DNA from: Campylobacter sp. CCUG 57310
Lineage (GTDB): Bacteria > Campylobacterota > Campylobacteria > Campylobacterales > Campylobacteraceae
Assembly (NCBI RefSeq): GCF_013201975.1
Contig: NZ_CP053845.1
Location: forward strand, 1,860,001 to 1,924,000
Length of the DNA: 64,000 bases
Direction: 5' to 3'
Within the stretch, counting starts at the first letter, position 1. The number at the start of each line of letters is the position of its first letter. Of this stretch, positions 10,488 through 19,886 are shown piece after piece. The notes beneath the pieces were generated by a model. That model was not told where the DNA came from and did not search any database. It worked only from the letters and a program-made list of their open reading frames with translations. Position numbers and translations under genes: made by a program.

Positions 10488-11488
10488 CAAAAGCCCTTTT
10501 TAGCGTGGCGCAAGATGATAACAAACATCGGAATTCCAAAAAGCGATGTAACTATGCCGATAGGAATTTCAAAGGTAAAAATAAGTCGCGAAAAGCTATC
10601 GCAAAAGAGCAAAAAGATCGCACCGATCATTGCCGAGCTTACTAAAACGGCTCTGTTGTCCGCACCATAAACAAACCGTGCGATGTGTGGGACTATAAGC
10701 CCGATCCAGCCGATTATCCCAGCGATCGTGACACTTAGAGCGCTTATAAAAGTAGCTACCAAGATAACAAAAATTTTAACTCTCAGCACATTTACGCCAA
10801 GGCTTTTTGCCTCCTCTTCGCCAAGGCTTAAAGCGTTTAGATATTTACCGCAAAACGCAAGCAAGATGATACCTGCAAACATCGGCAAAATTGAAATTTG
10901 CATAAAGCTTTTTGAAGCAAAGCTAAGGCTTCCCATTAAAAAATAAGTAATACTAGGCAGACTATCGTTTGGATCTGCGGCGTATTTTAAAACCGAAAGC
11001 AACGAAGAAAACAACGAGCCGCTTATAACACCGCCAAGAACCAGCACTATAACGCTTCCTTGTCGCGAATAAAGAGCCGAAATAAGCAGCGAAAAGATAA
11101 CCGCCAAAAAGCCAAAGGCAAAGGTGCTAAGCTGAACCAGCACGTCGCTTAAGCGAAAGAACATCCCAAGAGCCGCTCCAAAGCCCGCACCCGCCAGCAC
11201 GCCAAGTATCGAAGGCGAAACGAGAGGATTTACAAACATCGCCTGATATGCAGCGCCTGAAATCGCAAGGCTGGCACCGATCAGCAAGCAGGCTAAAATT
11301 CTAGGCAGACGAATTTCACTTAGTAGCGTGTGCATGATCTCAAATTCTTTAAGATCTTTACCGCTTAAAAGGGCCTTAAAGTAAGCTATGTATTCGTTTG
11401 CGCTAAAGCCGTATTTGCCAAGCAAAAGCGAAGCAAAAACGCAAGAAAGCAGCAAAAAGAGCAAAAACAAAAATGCTTTTTTACTCAT
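10487..11488 (-). CDS. ABC transporter permease, FecCD family
   Basis: About 333 residues with roughly nine or ten hydrophobic segments, as in FecD/BtuC. Family hallmarks are RLPRILA near 61, the G-x-x-Y-Q-x-x-x-x-N-P-L segment near 80-90, and the coupling-helix region GLIVPHIARF near 265. ATG 11488 is preferred over the in-frame TTG three bases upstream. The gene overlaps the ATPase gene by one base and follows the binding-protein gene after about 80 bp. It forms the inner-membrane channel for the metal complex delivered by the periplasmic binding protein. Confidence 0.92.
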   Translation of the reverse strand: MSKKAFLFLLFLLLSCVFASLLLGKYGFSANEYIAYFKALLSGKDLKEFEIMHTLLSEIRLPRILACLLIGASLAISGAAYQAMFVNPLVSPSILGVLAGAGFGAALGMFFRLSDVLVQLSTFAFGFLAVIFSLLISALYSRQGSVIVLVLGGVISGSLFSSLLSVLKYAADPNDSLPSITYFLMGSLSFASKSFMQISILPMFAGIILLAFCGKYLNALSLGEEEAKSLGVNVLRVKIFVILVATFISALSVTIAGIIGWIGLIVPHIARFVYGADNRAVLVSSAMIGAIFLLFCDSFSRLIFTFEIPIGIVTSLFGIPMFVIILRHAKKGF

Positions 11489-11569
11489 CAATGCTCGCTA
11501 ATTTTACACTCAAAAGACCGACTAAAAGATAAATTTGTGCAAATTTTAGCCCAGGCTCATATATTATCT

Positions 11570-12613
11570 TCATTTTTGCCCTAAAATTCTCATCGCCTGC
11601 TCGTCGCTTAACGAAATATCCAAAAACAGCTTGTAAAACTCTTTGGTTTGGCTTACCATATCAAATTTAAAAGCGTCGGGATAGGCTAAATTTATAAGCC
11701 ATTTAATCCCTAAAAACCTCATAAAAGAAGGCGGGCGATCAAACCAGCTAAAAGGCTCTCTTGGGATATAATACACTCTTTTGTTTTTTACCGCATCAAG
11801 CAAAGCCCACTTGGGATCAGAGTAAATTTTATCGTAAAACTCACGCTCATAAATCAATATCATATCCGGATTATACTTAAGAACCTGCTCAAAGCTTACC
11901 TTCACTCGCCCGTAAGAATTTGCATTTTCTTCACCGCATTTATGTACGACTTCGCCTCCGCTTTTTGGTATAAGCGTAGCGTGATACGAGCCTTCACACT
12001 CGGTTGAAAGACCGTCTTTGCCTTGCGCATAATACATTCTAACTTTTTTAAGACCGTTTTTAGCGATGTAAGCTTCAATTTTCTCAGTCAAATTCAGCGA
12101 ATTTTGCGCGTATAAAGTAAGCTCTTTGGCTCGCTGCTCTTTGCCGATAACATGACCTAAAATTTCAAAGCTTTGCGCGTAGTCTTCTAGGCTTGTAGCA
12201 CTAAGATAGAGCATCGGCTTTTTGATAGAGCCAAAGACATCTTTCATCTTTTTGCTGTCTTTAGAATTTGCGTTTATGAGAATAAGCTCGGGATTTATGC
12301 GAAGTAGCATCTCGATATTTGGGATCTTGCCCTGCCCGAAAAATCCACCGACCACGGGCTGATTAAGCACGGACTCTTTTATATACGGTCGCTCGTAGTC
12401 GTTCCACTCGAAATTTGAACCAATGATCCTTTCCGGAGCTAACGCATAAAGCAGGTAAAGAAGCGTAGGACTGCTTGCGTAAATTTTATCAGGAGCACCA
12501 TTTAAAAGCTCGTAATTATCGCTATTTTGCTCTATATAGCTTTTGATCTCAGCCTCGCTCATACCAAAAGCGAAAGAAAACGACAACAGAAAAACCAAGA
12601 ATTTCTTAAGCAT
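11570..12613 (-). CDS. Periplasmic metal-complex binding protein of the ABC importer (TroA/FecB-like)
   Basis: 347 residues with a signal peptide (MLKKFLVFLLSFSFAFG). The mature part has the two-lobed class III binding-protein pattern: IYASSPTLLYLLYAL near the N-terminus, VVGGFFGQGKIPNIEMLL, and a second lobe containing GLSTECEGS and LIPKSGGEVV. It is encoded between the TonB-dependent receptor and the permease, so it should carry the ligand across the periplasm. Ligand identity is not clear; GLSTEC-type motifs recur in epsilonproteobacterial iron-complex binding proteins. No lipobox cysteine is present. Confidence 0.88.
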   Translation of the reverse strand: MLKKFLVFLLSFSFAFGMSEAEIKSYIEQNSDNYELLNGAPDKIYASSPTLLYLLYALAPERIIGSNFEWNDYERPYIKESVLNQPVVGGFFGQGKIPNIEMLLRINPELILINANSKDSKKMKDVFGSIKKPMLYLSATSLEDYAQSFEILGHVIGKEQRAKELTLYAQNSLNLTEKIEAYIAKNGLKKVRMYYAQGKDGLSTECEGSYHATLIPKSGGEVVHKCGEENANSYGRVKVSFEQVLKYNPDMILIYEREFYDKIYSDPKWALLDAVKNKRVYYIPREPFSWFDRPPSFMRFLGIKWLINLAYPDAFKFDMVSQTKEFYKLFLDISLSDEQAMRILGQK

Positions 12614-12754
12614 TTTTATCCTTTATGGTTGTAGTTTATTTTAAAAATCTAAATTTTCGGTTAAAAGCTTAGATTTTTAAAACTAATTTGGGAGAATAAA
12701 ACTCTCCCAAATTTTAGCTATCAAAAAGTTTGCAAGATAAAGCTTTGGTTGCTA

Positions 12755-14767
12755 CTAAAATTTATATCGAATATTTGAGAAAAACACCCTTCCTTCCTCA
12801 GGAAATCCCTCGCGATATTCGTAGTTTTTATCAAACAAATTTGAAATTCCCGCATCGATCATCAAATTTTCAGTCGGTTTATAAGTAAATTTGAAATTCG
12901 TTACGCCAAAACCTGAAGTTTTATGATCTAGGTGTGTAGTTCTGCTTGTGGGCACCCTAGACCATCTGCTTGAAACAAGCTCTTGAGATGTATATAATGA
13001 AAATTTAGGAGTTATCTTAAAATCAGCATACGCAAATGCTTTATGCTTTGGCAAGTCGTATATTAGTTCATTTTTGTTTTTATACTTGGCTTTTATGTAT
13101 GTATAGTTACCACCAAGCTCGACACTTTTAGTTGCAAAATAGATAGCGCTTAGCTCAAAGCCTTTGTATTCGGCTGTATCTATATTTTGATTTTGCTGCA
13201 AGGTTCTACCGCCAAGTTTAACATCAACACCGCCAATTGCATCTTTAACTTTTGAATAAAATAGAGCACTTTCAAGTCTTAGCATATCGGCAAATGTTTT
13301 TTGGTATCCTATCTCATAGTGGTTCGCAATCTCGGGCTTTAAAGTAGGATTTGGCACAAATCTACGAAATCTTTCGCTATATCTATCTTTCATGCTTGGA
13401 AAATATGTCTTTTTAGCGTAACTCAAACTTAACTCGTCACTTCCATCAAAACTATGTTTTAAAGACACTTGATAATTAAACGCGTGCTCTTTTTTAATTT
13501 TATCATTAAAATATATTAGCTTTTTAGCTCCTCCATCTAATGGTTGGGAAAAAATCTAGCAGTTTGCGGATCTCTTACATCGTAGCTTACTCCTGCTATA
13601 AATTTAGTCATATCCGTAAATTTATATGTATTTTCTAGGCCAAAAGAGTATGACTTATCTTTCATAATCTCTTCTGGCTCTCCAACTTTAGAGCTACTAT
13701 GCTTATCGTATTTGTAATTTGCAGAGAATTTTAAAGTATCTTTATCGCCTATATCTCCACCAAGTTCAATACCAAAGCCATAGGAATTATCTTTATAGTT
13801 ACTATCGGCACCACTTTTTGTTGTTTTTTTTCTTATCTGCAAAGTCATATACTCCATTTTTAAAAGTATCATGGAAAATTTTTGTCTTTAGATACAAGGC
13901 ATCAAATTTTGTATTGGATAAGAGATAAAGACTCTCTCTGTCCCATCTTGGCCAATCCCAATATCTATCCCAATTATGAAAGTTAGCATATTTGCCAGCA
14001 TAAAAAGGCTGTTCTTTTGATCCTTTTTGTTTTACGTAAGAGATAGCGTATTCATCTGTTTCATTTGGAGTAAAACCGAATTTTAAGTTGATCTTCTTGT
14101 CTCTTTGAACTGAATTCTCACGCCTTGCGCCATCTTCATTACCTCTTACATCTTTTGTAAAATTGCTTGAAAGCTGCTGACCATTATCCTCCATAAAGCT
14201 TCCGCCCGCTTGCACATAAAACATCTCTTGACGCGAGCCTAAGTTAAAATCCACATTGTTGCCGAAAGTATCTTTGCTCTTACCCAGTTCAATCCCATAT
14301 CCGATGTTGCCTTCAAATTCGCGCGTAGGCTTTTTGGACACTAAATTTATCGCTCCGCCCATAGTGTTTGCACCGTAAAGCACACTGCTTGCGCCTTTTG
14401 AAATTACGATTTGGCTTAGATCAAAGGTGGTAAAACGACCAAAATCCGCATTTCCGTCATACGGGATATAAACGGGAATTCCGTCTATAAATAGCGGCAC
14501 GCGCCTAGCGTCAAAGCTGCGAATATAGAAATTCTGCTCAGCTCTTGGACCTTTCTTATCCACATAAACACCGGGCGTCGAGCAAGCGACTTCAGAAAGC
14601 CTTTTTATCTCGTCTTTTTGCATCTTTTCAGTATCAATCACAACAACATTCGTGTCACTTTTTTGCACACCTTCAACGTTTGAGACAACTTCAACCTGTC
14701 CAAGTTCAAAAACTTGAGCATGTAAAGCAATAGCAACACTACATGCTATTAATGCGCTCTTTTTCAT
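12755..14767 (-). pseudogene. TonB-dependent outer-membrane receptor, broken by two homopolymer frameshifts
   Basis: Three consecutive frames together give one receptor of about 670 residues. Frame 1 (14767 to about 13830) has a signal peptide and the plug domain, with VYVDKKGPRAEQNFYIRSFD and GASSVLYGANTMGGAINL. The reading is lost at an A8 run (T8 at 13824-13831 on the plus strand); removing one base continues as KKKTTKSGADSN. The second break is at a T6 run near 13550; adding one base continues as RFFSQPLDGGAKK. The last frame (from 13468) gives the barrel end, finishing in the usual aromatic residue (NIRYKF). The two shifts cancel, so total length stays a multiple of three. Either a true pseudogene, a slippery-tract switch, or sequencing error. 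It heads an iron-type uptake cluster. Confidence 0.9.
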
Positions 14768-14996
14768 CCCAACTCCTATATAAATTTAATTTTTATATTT
14801 TTAAATAGACCGTATATAGATATAATGCAATATAAAATATATAAAAATAATTTTATTTAAGAGTTATTTAAAAGAAACTGAAATTTATTTAACGAAATTT
14901 AAATTTTTAGAGAGTAAAACGGCTGAATTTAGGGCAAATTTAAAAGACGGATAAGTGTAAAAACGATAGTAAAAATTTAAGCTTTAAAATATATAT
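14768..14996 (-). promoter_or_regulatory. Promoter region of the TonB-receptor gene
   Basis: On the minus strand an AGGAGTTGGG ribosome site precedes the ATG. A very A/T-rich segment about 50-90 bases upstream (minus-strand AAATAAAATTATTTTTATA) has Fur-box-like symmetry and could carry iron control. The match is loose. Confidence 0.3.
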
Positions 14997-15497
14997 TTAT
15001 ATATTACAACTTCTAAATTTCTGGCTTCTATCTCCGAATTTAGCTTCGACTATCAACACAAGAGTATAAAAAATCTTCTCGTCATTTAGTCTTGCGATAT
15101 CCCTTAGGGTCTGATTTTTGCCATCAAATTTAACTTCGCCATCTTTTAAAATTTCAACAAGATCATCGGCATCGATGCGCAAAGTATCGGCGATAGTTTG
15201 GATAGTGTGATTTTCAAGCGCCATAACAAGCCTATCCATGTTGCAAAACGAGGGATTTTTCCTAGCCAAAACCACATCAAGAAACTCATTAAAGAGCTTC
15301 ACAAGCTTTCTTCGCTTGATAATGATATGAAGCATAGCCACAACCAAAAGCGCAAAACCGCAAATTCTATGCAGCAGCATAAGAAATTCGCTGTAATCTC
15401 CGCAAGCGAATTTAAAGCCCGAATACCCTAAGAGCAAAAGCCCCGCTGCAAGCAATACGATAAGCGCAAATTTATAAACTATCTTAACTTTAAACAT
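14997..15497 (-). CDS. Small two-helix membrane protein, DUF4405/cytochrome b-like
   Basis: 166 residues. Two transmembrane helices (about 8-27 and 40-62) are joined by a short loop. The second helix has spaced histidines (LHRICGF ... AMLHIIIKRRKL), like the haem-bracketing helix of DUF4405 and cytochrome b561-type proteins. The C-terminal 90 residues are soluble and contain two segments ending in I-A-D-T-L and L-R-D-I-A, similar to the small repeats attached to DUF4405 domains. Haem binding is inferred only. It overlaps the Cys-rich small gene upstream by 19 bases and is the last gene of the TiaS-like operon. Confidence 0.65.
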   Translation of the reverse strand: MFKVKIVYKFALIVLLAAGLLLLGYSGFKFACGDYSEFLMLLHRICGFALLVVAMLHIIIKRRKLVKLFNEFLDVVLARKNPSFCNMDRLVMALENHTIQTIADTLRIDADDLVEILKDGEVKFDGKNQTLRDIARLNDEKIFYTLVLIVEAKFGDRSQKFRSCNI

Positions 15498-15691
15498 TCA
15501 AAACTATCCTTATTCCACCGCCTAAATAGGCAGTTGTAGCAGCTTGGCTTGCTTGTGTCGCAAACGATCTCGTCCTCATCGCTGTCAAGCATAAATTTAT
15601 CGCATCTTCTAGATGAAATTTTAGCACTTTCGTAATCAAATTTACCTTTTAAGAAGATACCGCGCTCATCAAAATACTCAAATTTGGCCAC
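15479..15691 (-). CDS. Small Cys-rich protein of unknown function
   Basis: 70 residues with a GTG start sharing one base with the upstream stop (TAGTG). Five cysteines at 30, 44, 51, 54 and 66 include a C-x2-C pair (SCYNC), suggesting a zinc or Fe-S site; no signal peptide is present. Not recognised. Overlap with genes on both sides argues that it is a true gene of the three-gene operon with the TiaS-like protein and the small membrane protein. Confidence 0.65.
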   Translation of the reverse strand: MAKFEYFDERGIFLKGKFDYESAKISSRRCDKFMLDSDEDEIVCDTSKPSCYNCLFRRWNKDSFECLKLR

Positions 15692-16422
15692 TAAAAACCT
15701 CTAAGATCTTTTATATCGTAGGCTTTAAATTTGCCGTTTTTATCTCTTTTTACAAGCAAAACGGATCTAGAATTTCTAACTATAAGCTTTAAATCAAAGC
15801 CCGTTAAGATTATTTCGTCTTTATTCACTTGTTTAAAATTTTCATCCAAAATTTCATCTATAAAGCCCAAATTTAAAATCTCTTGTGCGCTCATCTCATC
15901 TTTTTGAAGTCTTATTTTGCCTTTTATCCTTCCGTCATTTCCGCTAAGTCTAAGAGCTATGCCCGCAAGCGCTCCTATAACTCCTCTGCCTTCATTTTTA
16001 AGCTCTTTAAGATAGACGTTTTGTCTTTTTGCCTCATCATAAGCTTCATCTTTTGTTATAAACTCAACTTTTGCTCTTTTGCCAAATTCGATAAGAGAAT
16101 TTAAATTTAAGATATCTTTTTCAAAGGCAACCGCGAGCCCTGGCTCACTGCTAGGCGCGCTTTCTTTTATCAAAAAAGCTTGCGCAAATTTGATAACCTC
16201 ATCTCTTTGAGCTTCGTTCAGATAGGTGCTAAAGCACATTGAGCTGTTGTGCGAAGTGTAATTTACTCTTTCGTCAATTAGCAACTGATGGCGACTTATA
16301 AAAGAACATTCACAAAAGCGCTCATTTATAAATTCCACTATATTTTCAGCAATCATACCAGTGGATTTAGTATATCCTATTTCATCGGTATCATCAATAG
16401 CAATATAAGTTTTATACTTCAA
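15691..16422 (-). CDS. TiaS-like protein (tRNA-Ile2 agmatinylcytidine synthetase N-terminal domains), truncated form
   Basis: 243 residues, TTG start with AGGA eight bases upstream. The N-terminus AIDDTDEIG (8-16) matches the D-D-T-D phosphate-binding motif of archaeal TiaS, and GRGVIGALAG (145-154) matches its second domain. The C-terminal OB-fold and zinc ribbon of archaeal TiaS (about 420 residues) are absent. In archaea TiaS attaches agmatine to the C34 of tRNA-Ile. Bacteria use TilS/lysidine instead, so this bacterial homologue probably has another job, perhaps ATP-dependent modification of some other substrate. Partners are the Cys-rich protein (one-base overlap) and the small membrane protein. 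Family likeness is fairly clear; function unknown. Confidence 0.65.
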   Translation of the reverse strand: MKYKTYIAIDDTDEIGYTKSTGMIAENIVEFINERFCECSFISRHQLLIDERVNYTSHNSSMCFSTYLNEAQRDEVIKFAQAFLIKESAPSSEPGLAVAFEKDILNLNSLIEFGKRAKVEFITKDEAYDEAKRQNVYLKELKNEGRGVIGALAGIALRLSGNDGRIKGKIRLQKDEMSAQEILNLGFIDEILDENFKQVNKDEIILTGFDLKLIVRNSRSVLLVKRDKNGKFKAYDIKDLRGF

Positions 16423-16532
16423 GTTTATATCCTATTTTATATTTTAAATTATAGAATTTTAGTAATTAAATTTAGATAATAGAATTTAAAAGAATAAGGC
16501 ATATAAATTTATAAGCCTAGGATAAAAGCGAA

Positions 16533-18986
16533 TTATTTTTTAGTATCTTTTTTTAGATCGTCAGGTGAGATAGGCTTGCCAAGCAAGAAGCCTTGAGCGT
16601 ATTTGATACCGAATTTTTTAACTTCCGCTAAAATTTCAGGAGTGCTTACAAATTCAGCTACCACATTGTAATTTTGGCGATTGGCAAAGTCGATGATGGT
16701 TTGCATTAGATACCTGGCGTTTTTATCAAAAGGCAGCTTTTTGATTATGGAGCCGTCGATTTTAATCGTATCTATATCAAGCTCTAAAATTCGGTAGTAG
16801 TTTGAGTAGCCGCTACCAAAATCGTCAATTGCGATTTTAGAGTTATAGCTGCTTACTTTGTGGATAAAATCATTTACCGCTTCATAGTCATCCACGCCTT
16901 CGGATTCTAAAATTTCAAAATAAACATGCTCAGGATATGAGCAAATTCTAAGCTTTTGTTCTATGAGATCGCGAATTTGGGAATTTATGATGTCGCTATT
17001 TGAAAGATTCATCGAAAATTTAAGATCGGGAAATCTCTCAACAAGTCTAAATACATGACCTATGACTTTTTTAGTTATGTCGTTATAAAGAGAAATTTTC
17101 TTAGCGATATCCAAAAATTCCCCAGGATAGCGCATCTTGCCGTGTTCGTCGATGAGGCGCACAAGAACTTCATAGTATTTAACTTTAGGATTTTTTACGT
17201 TAAAGGATATGTCATATACGCCTTGGCACTCCACGATAATGGTGTTGTTATAAATAGCGTATTCGATAGTTCTTGACATGATTTGGTTTTGATAATACTG
17301 CTGCTCTATGTGGCTGTTTTCGGTGTAGTAATAAACATCTTCACCTCTATACTTAGCCTCGTGGTGAGCAAGCATAGCTTGAGTTAGGCGGTTTGTCTGA
17401 ATAGTATCTTGCGCCAAACTAACGCCGATAGTGGTTTTTATGTTCGGGATAAACTCTTTTTTATCATCGACTACGATATAAAGGTCGTTAGCTACGAAAT
17501 AATCTTTAATCCTGCTTATATCTCTTTGGACATTATTACCGTCATACCAGATACAAAATTCATCAAACTGCACTCTATAAACGCTTGCATTTATCTTATA
17601 AGTATCGATACAAAGCTGGATTGTATTGGCAAATGAAGTGATAATAAGCTCTATCGTCTTTGTCTTGTAAAAGAAGCGAAAATCCATAAAGTTATTGATA
17701 TTTATATAGATGATCATACCGCTTGGATGCTCCGTAAGCCTTTGCGTAAGACCAAAATAGCTACCAAATCCCGTGAGTCTATCATAAAGAGCCTTGTTTC
17801 TAAGCTCGATATCTTTTTTCTCAAGCTCTTTTGCGTTTAAAATTTCTTGAGTTCTGTCAAATTTTACCGATAGATAGCCTTCTCTTTTGCCCTTTTCATC
17901 AAACAAAGGAGAAAACATAACTTGCTCATAAATCAAATCGCCGTTTTTTGACTCCGTTACATACTCGTTGCATCTCCAAATTTTATCGCTTTCTAAAGTC
18001 TTGATGATATCTTCGTAAAATTCATTCACGTGAGTATGGGATTTTAGTATGTCGGTGCTTTTTCCTATAACCTCTTCGGGCTTATAGCCGGTAGTTTCTT
18101 CAAAAATTTTATTTACATATTTAATTTTTCTATTCATATCTATAAACATAACCGAACTAAATATATTATCGATGGCTTGATGCAGATGGTTTGATCTTTT
18201 TAATATTCTTTTGCTTTTTAAAAATGTAAAAAATATCAAAATTATCGATATAGCTATGAGCAGGATAAAAATTCTAGTCATATTTTTTAAATTCGAGATG
18301 GACTTGTTGATGTATTGCTGACTTTCTACAACAAGCTTATCAAGTTGCTCTTGCAAATTTAGTCCATAAATCTCATTTAAAGTTATCTGCGCCTCTTGAT
18401 AATACTCCACAAGCTCCTTGGCTCCATGCAGGAAGCTTATGTCGTGCTTATTAAGCTCCGCTCTTTCAAAATACTCGCTTAAAAGCTTGTATGGTTTTTT
18501 TAAATTTGCGTTTATATCATATCTAAAGAGCAAAATGCTAGGCATAACACTGTCAAAATAACTGCTTCTATAAAGATCTTTAAAGATTATATCGTCATAT
18601 ATGAATTTAGCCAGTATCGCAACGGAGTTAAAATTATCTATCAAATTTATTTTTTTATCGAAAATTTCCTTGACTCTTTCTATGGTTTCAAGATTTACCG
18701 GAACTTCGTTAAAGGATTTATGCTTTTTAGTATATAAAATTTCATTCACGATACCGCTAAAATCATTAGTTAGCTGCATCATTTTATCGTGATCGGCTTG
18801 CAAAAATGTCTTATCTAGTATAAATTTAATCTCTTTATTTATCCTAACCAGATCGGTTATATAGTTGCTCCACCTATAACCTTCTAAAACATCTTTGTTT
18901 GCCTTATAGGTTATCATAGCGCCCATAAATAAAATCAGTGCCAAAGACAAAAACAGCAATTTTAAAAATATAATTTTGTTTTTCAT
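16533..18986 (-). CDS. Membrane c-di-GMP protein: periplasmic sensor, PAS, degenerate GGDEF, EAL
   Basis: 817 residues. TM1 at 7-24, an all-helical periplasmic domain of about 210 residues, TM2 at 239-256, PAS at about 268-385, GGDEF-like at 395-560, EAL at about 570-815. The cyclase signature is lost (VQFDEF at 472-477 instead of GGDEF), so diguanylate cyclase activity is unlikely. The EAL domain reads E-V-L (606-608) but keeps the DDFGSGYS metal motif (721-728), an N in SMNLSN and the E of YFEILE, so it may be an active phosphodiesterase. Its ATG overlaps the stop of the upstream diheme cytochrome gene by four bases. Predicted role: lowering c-di-GMP in response to a periplasmic signal. Confidence 0.9.
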   Translation of the reverse strand: MKNKIIFLKLLFLSLALILFMGAMITYKANKDVLEGYRWSNYITDLVRINKEIKFILDKTFLQADHDKMMQLTNDFSGIVNEILYTKKHKSFNEVPVNLETIERVKEIFDKKINLIDNFNSVAILAKFIYDDIIFKDLYRSSYFDSVMPSILLFRYDINANLKKPYKLLSEYFERAELNKHDISFLHGAKELVEYYQEAQITLNEIYGLNLQEQLDKLVVESQQYINKSISNLKNMTRIFILLIAISIILIFFTFLKSKRILKRSNHLHQAIDNIFSSVMFIDMNRKIKYVNKIFEETTGYKPEEVIGKSTDILKSHTHVNEFYEDIIKTLESDKIWRCNEYVTESKNGDLIYEQVMFSPLFDEKGKREGYLSVKFDRTQEILNAKELEKKDIELRNKALYDRLTGFGSYFGLTQRLTEHPSGMIIYININNFMDFRFFYKTKTIELIITSFANTIQLCIDTYKINASVYRVQFDEFCIWYDGNNVQRDISRIKDYFVANDLYIVVDDKKEFIPNIKTTIGVSLAQDTIQTNRLTQAMLAHHEAKYRGEDVYYYTENSHIEQQYYQNQIMSRTIEYAIYNNTIIVECQGVYDISFNVKNPKVKYYEVLVRLIDEHGKMRYPGEFLDIAKKISLYNDITKKVIGHVFRLVERFPDLKFSMNLSNSDIINSQIRDLIEQKLRICSYPEHVYFEILESEGVDDYEAVNDFIHKVSSYNSKIAIDDFGSGYSNYYRILELDIDTIKIDGSIIKKLPFDKNARYLMQTIIDFANRQNYNVVAEFVSTPEILAEVKKFGIKYAQGFLLGKPISPDDLKKDTKK

Positions 18987-19867
18987 TTTAAAATTTCAGG
19001 CTTTTCGCCACTTAAGGTAAGTAAAAATTTATATATAAATTCCATCTCTTCATCAGTGATATCCTGAGATACTTGAAGACCTGAAATATGCCTGATCGCC
19101 TCTTTTAAATTATCCTGCTTGCCGTTGTAAAAATACGGAGCCGTTTTAGCGATATTTCTAAGTCCGGGCACTTTATAATACCCCGTCTCGGCTTTAACTG
19201 AATTATCGTCAAGCTGTACGTTATAATATACATTTGCGCCTAAATTTCTGCCGCTATGGCAGTTTATGCATCCGACTTTTTTAAACAGTTCAAAACCTCT
19301 TTTTTCATCGCTATTAAGGGCGTTTTCATCGCCTCTTAAAAACTGATCAAACCTTGCATTAGGAGTTATAAGAGCTTTTTGAAATTCCGCTATAGCATCA
19401 ACTATATTTTCAAAAGTTACTCCGTCATCATAAACGGCATAAAACTGGCTTCTATATTTAGCGTTGGAGCTTACTTTTTTTACTACGAATTCCTTTGTGC
19501 TTCCAAGCTGATTTAGATCGGTTATGCTCTCTATGACCTGATCTTTCATATTTCTTACTCTACCGTTTTTGAAAAACAAAAAATTTGATGCGGCATTTAA
19601 CACGGTAGGAGGATTCATATAGCCGCTTATGGAAACTTTGATATTGTGATCTATCGTACCGCTTGTATTCCAGTAAAGATTATGGCATCTTTCACAAGAA
19701 ACGGTTCCGCTTGGGCTAAGTCTGGTATCGTAAAAAAGGTTTTTGCCAAGCTGCGCTTTTTTCTCATCATACTTAATAACCTCAATCGGTGCTACCGGTC
19801 GGCTATTTGCAAAAAGCGACATGGACATTAAAAATATCAACAAAAACCTCAAAATAATCTCCGACAA
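18983..19867 (-). CDS. Periplasmic diheme cytochrome c, CcpA/MauG peroxidase family
   Basis: 294 residues. A signal peptide ends near LFA-NSRP. Two haem motifs are present: CERCH at 58-62 and CINCH at 200-204. The N-P-P-T-V-L-N-A stretch (85-92) is typical of bacterial cytochrome c peroxidases, but the loop before it lacks the His-containing segment of classical CcpA and the protein is shorter than usual, so peroxidase activity is doubtful. A TTG start (19867) is used. A TATAAT -10 at 19884-19879 leaves only a short leader. The four-base ATGA overlap with the c-di-GMP gene suggests that the cytochrome works as a redox sensor or partner for it (inference). Confidence 0.85.
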   Translation of the reverse strand: MSEIILRFLLIFLMSMSLFANSRPVAPIEVIKYDEKKAQLGKNLFYDTRLSPSGTVSCERCHNLYWNTSGTIDHNIKVSISGYMNPPTVLNAASNFLFFKNGRVRNMKDQVIESITDLNQLGSTKEFVVKKVSSNAKYRSQFYAVYDDGVTFENIVDAIAEFQKALITPNARFDQFLRGDENALNSDEKRGFELFKKVGCINCHSGRNLGANVYYNVQLDDNSVKAETGYYKVPGLRNIAKTAPYFYNGKQDNLKEAIRHISGLQVSQDITDEEMEFIYKFLLTLSGEKPEILK

Positions 19868-19878
19868 AAAATTATCCG

Positions 19879-19884
19879 ATTATA
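19879..19884 (-). promoter_or_regulatory. Putative -10 box of the cytochrome/c-di-GMP operon
   Basis: Minus-strand TATAAT between the second methyltransferase gene and the TTG start at 19867. Transcripts from it would be nearly leaderless. Confidence 0.4.
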
Positions 19885-19886
19885 TC

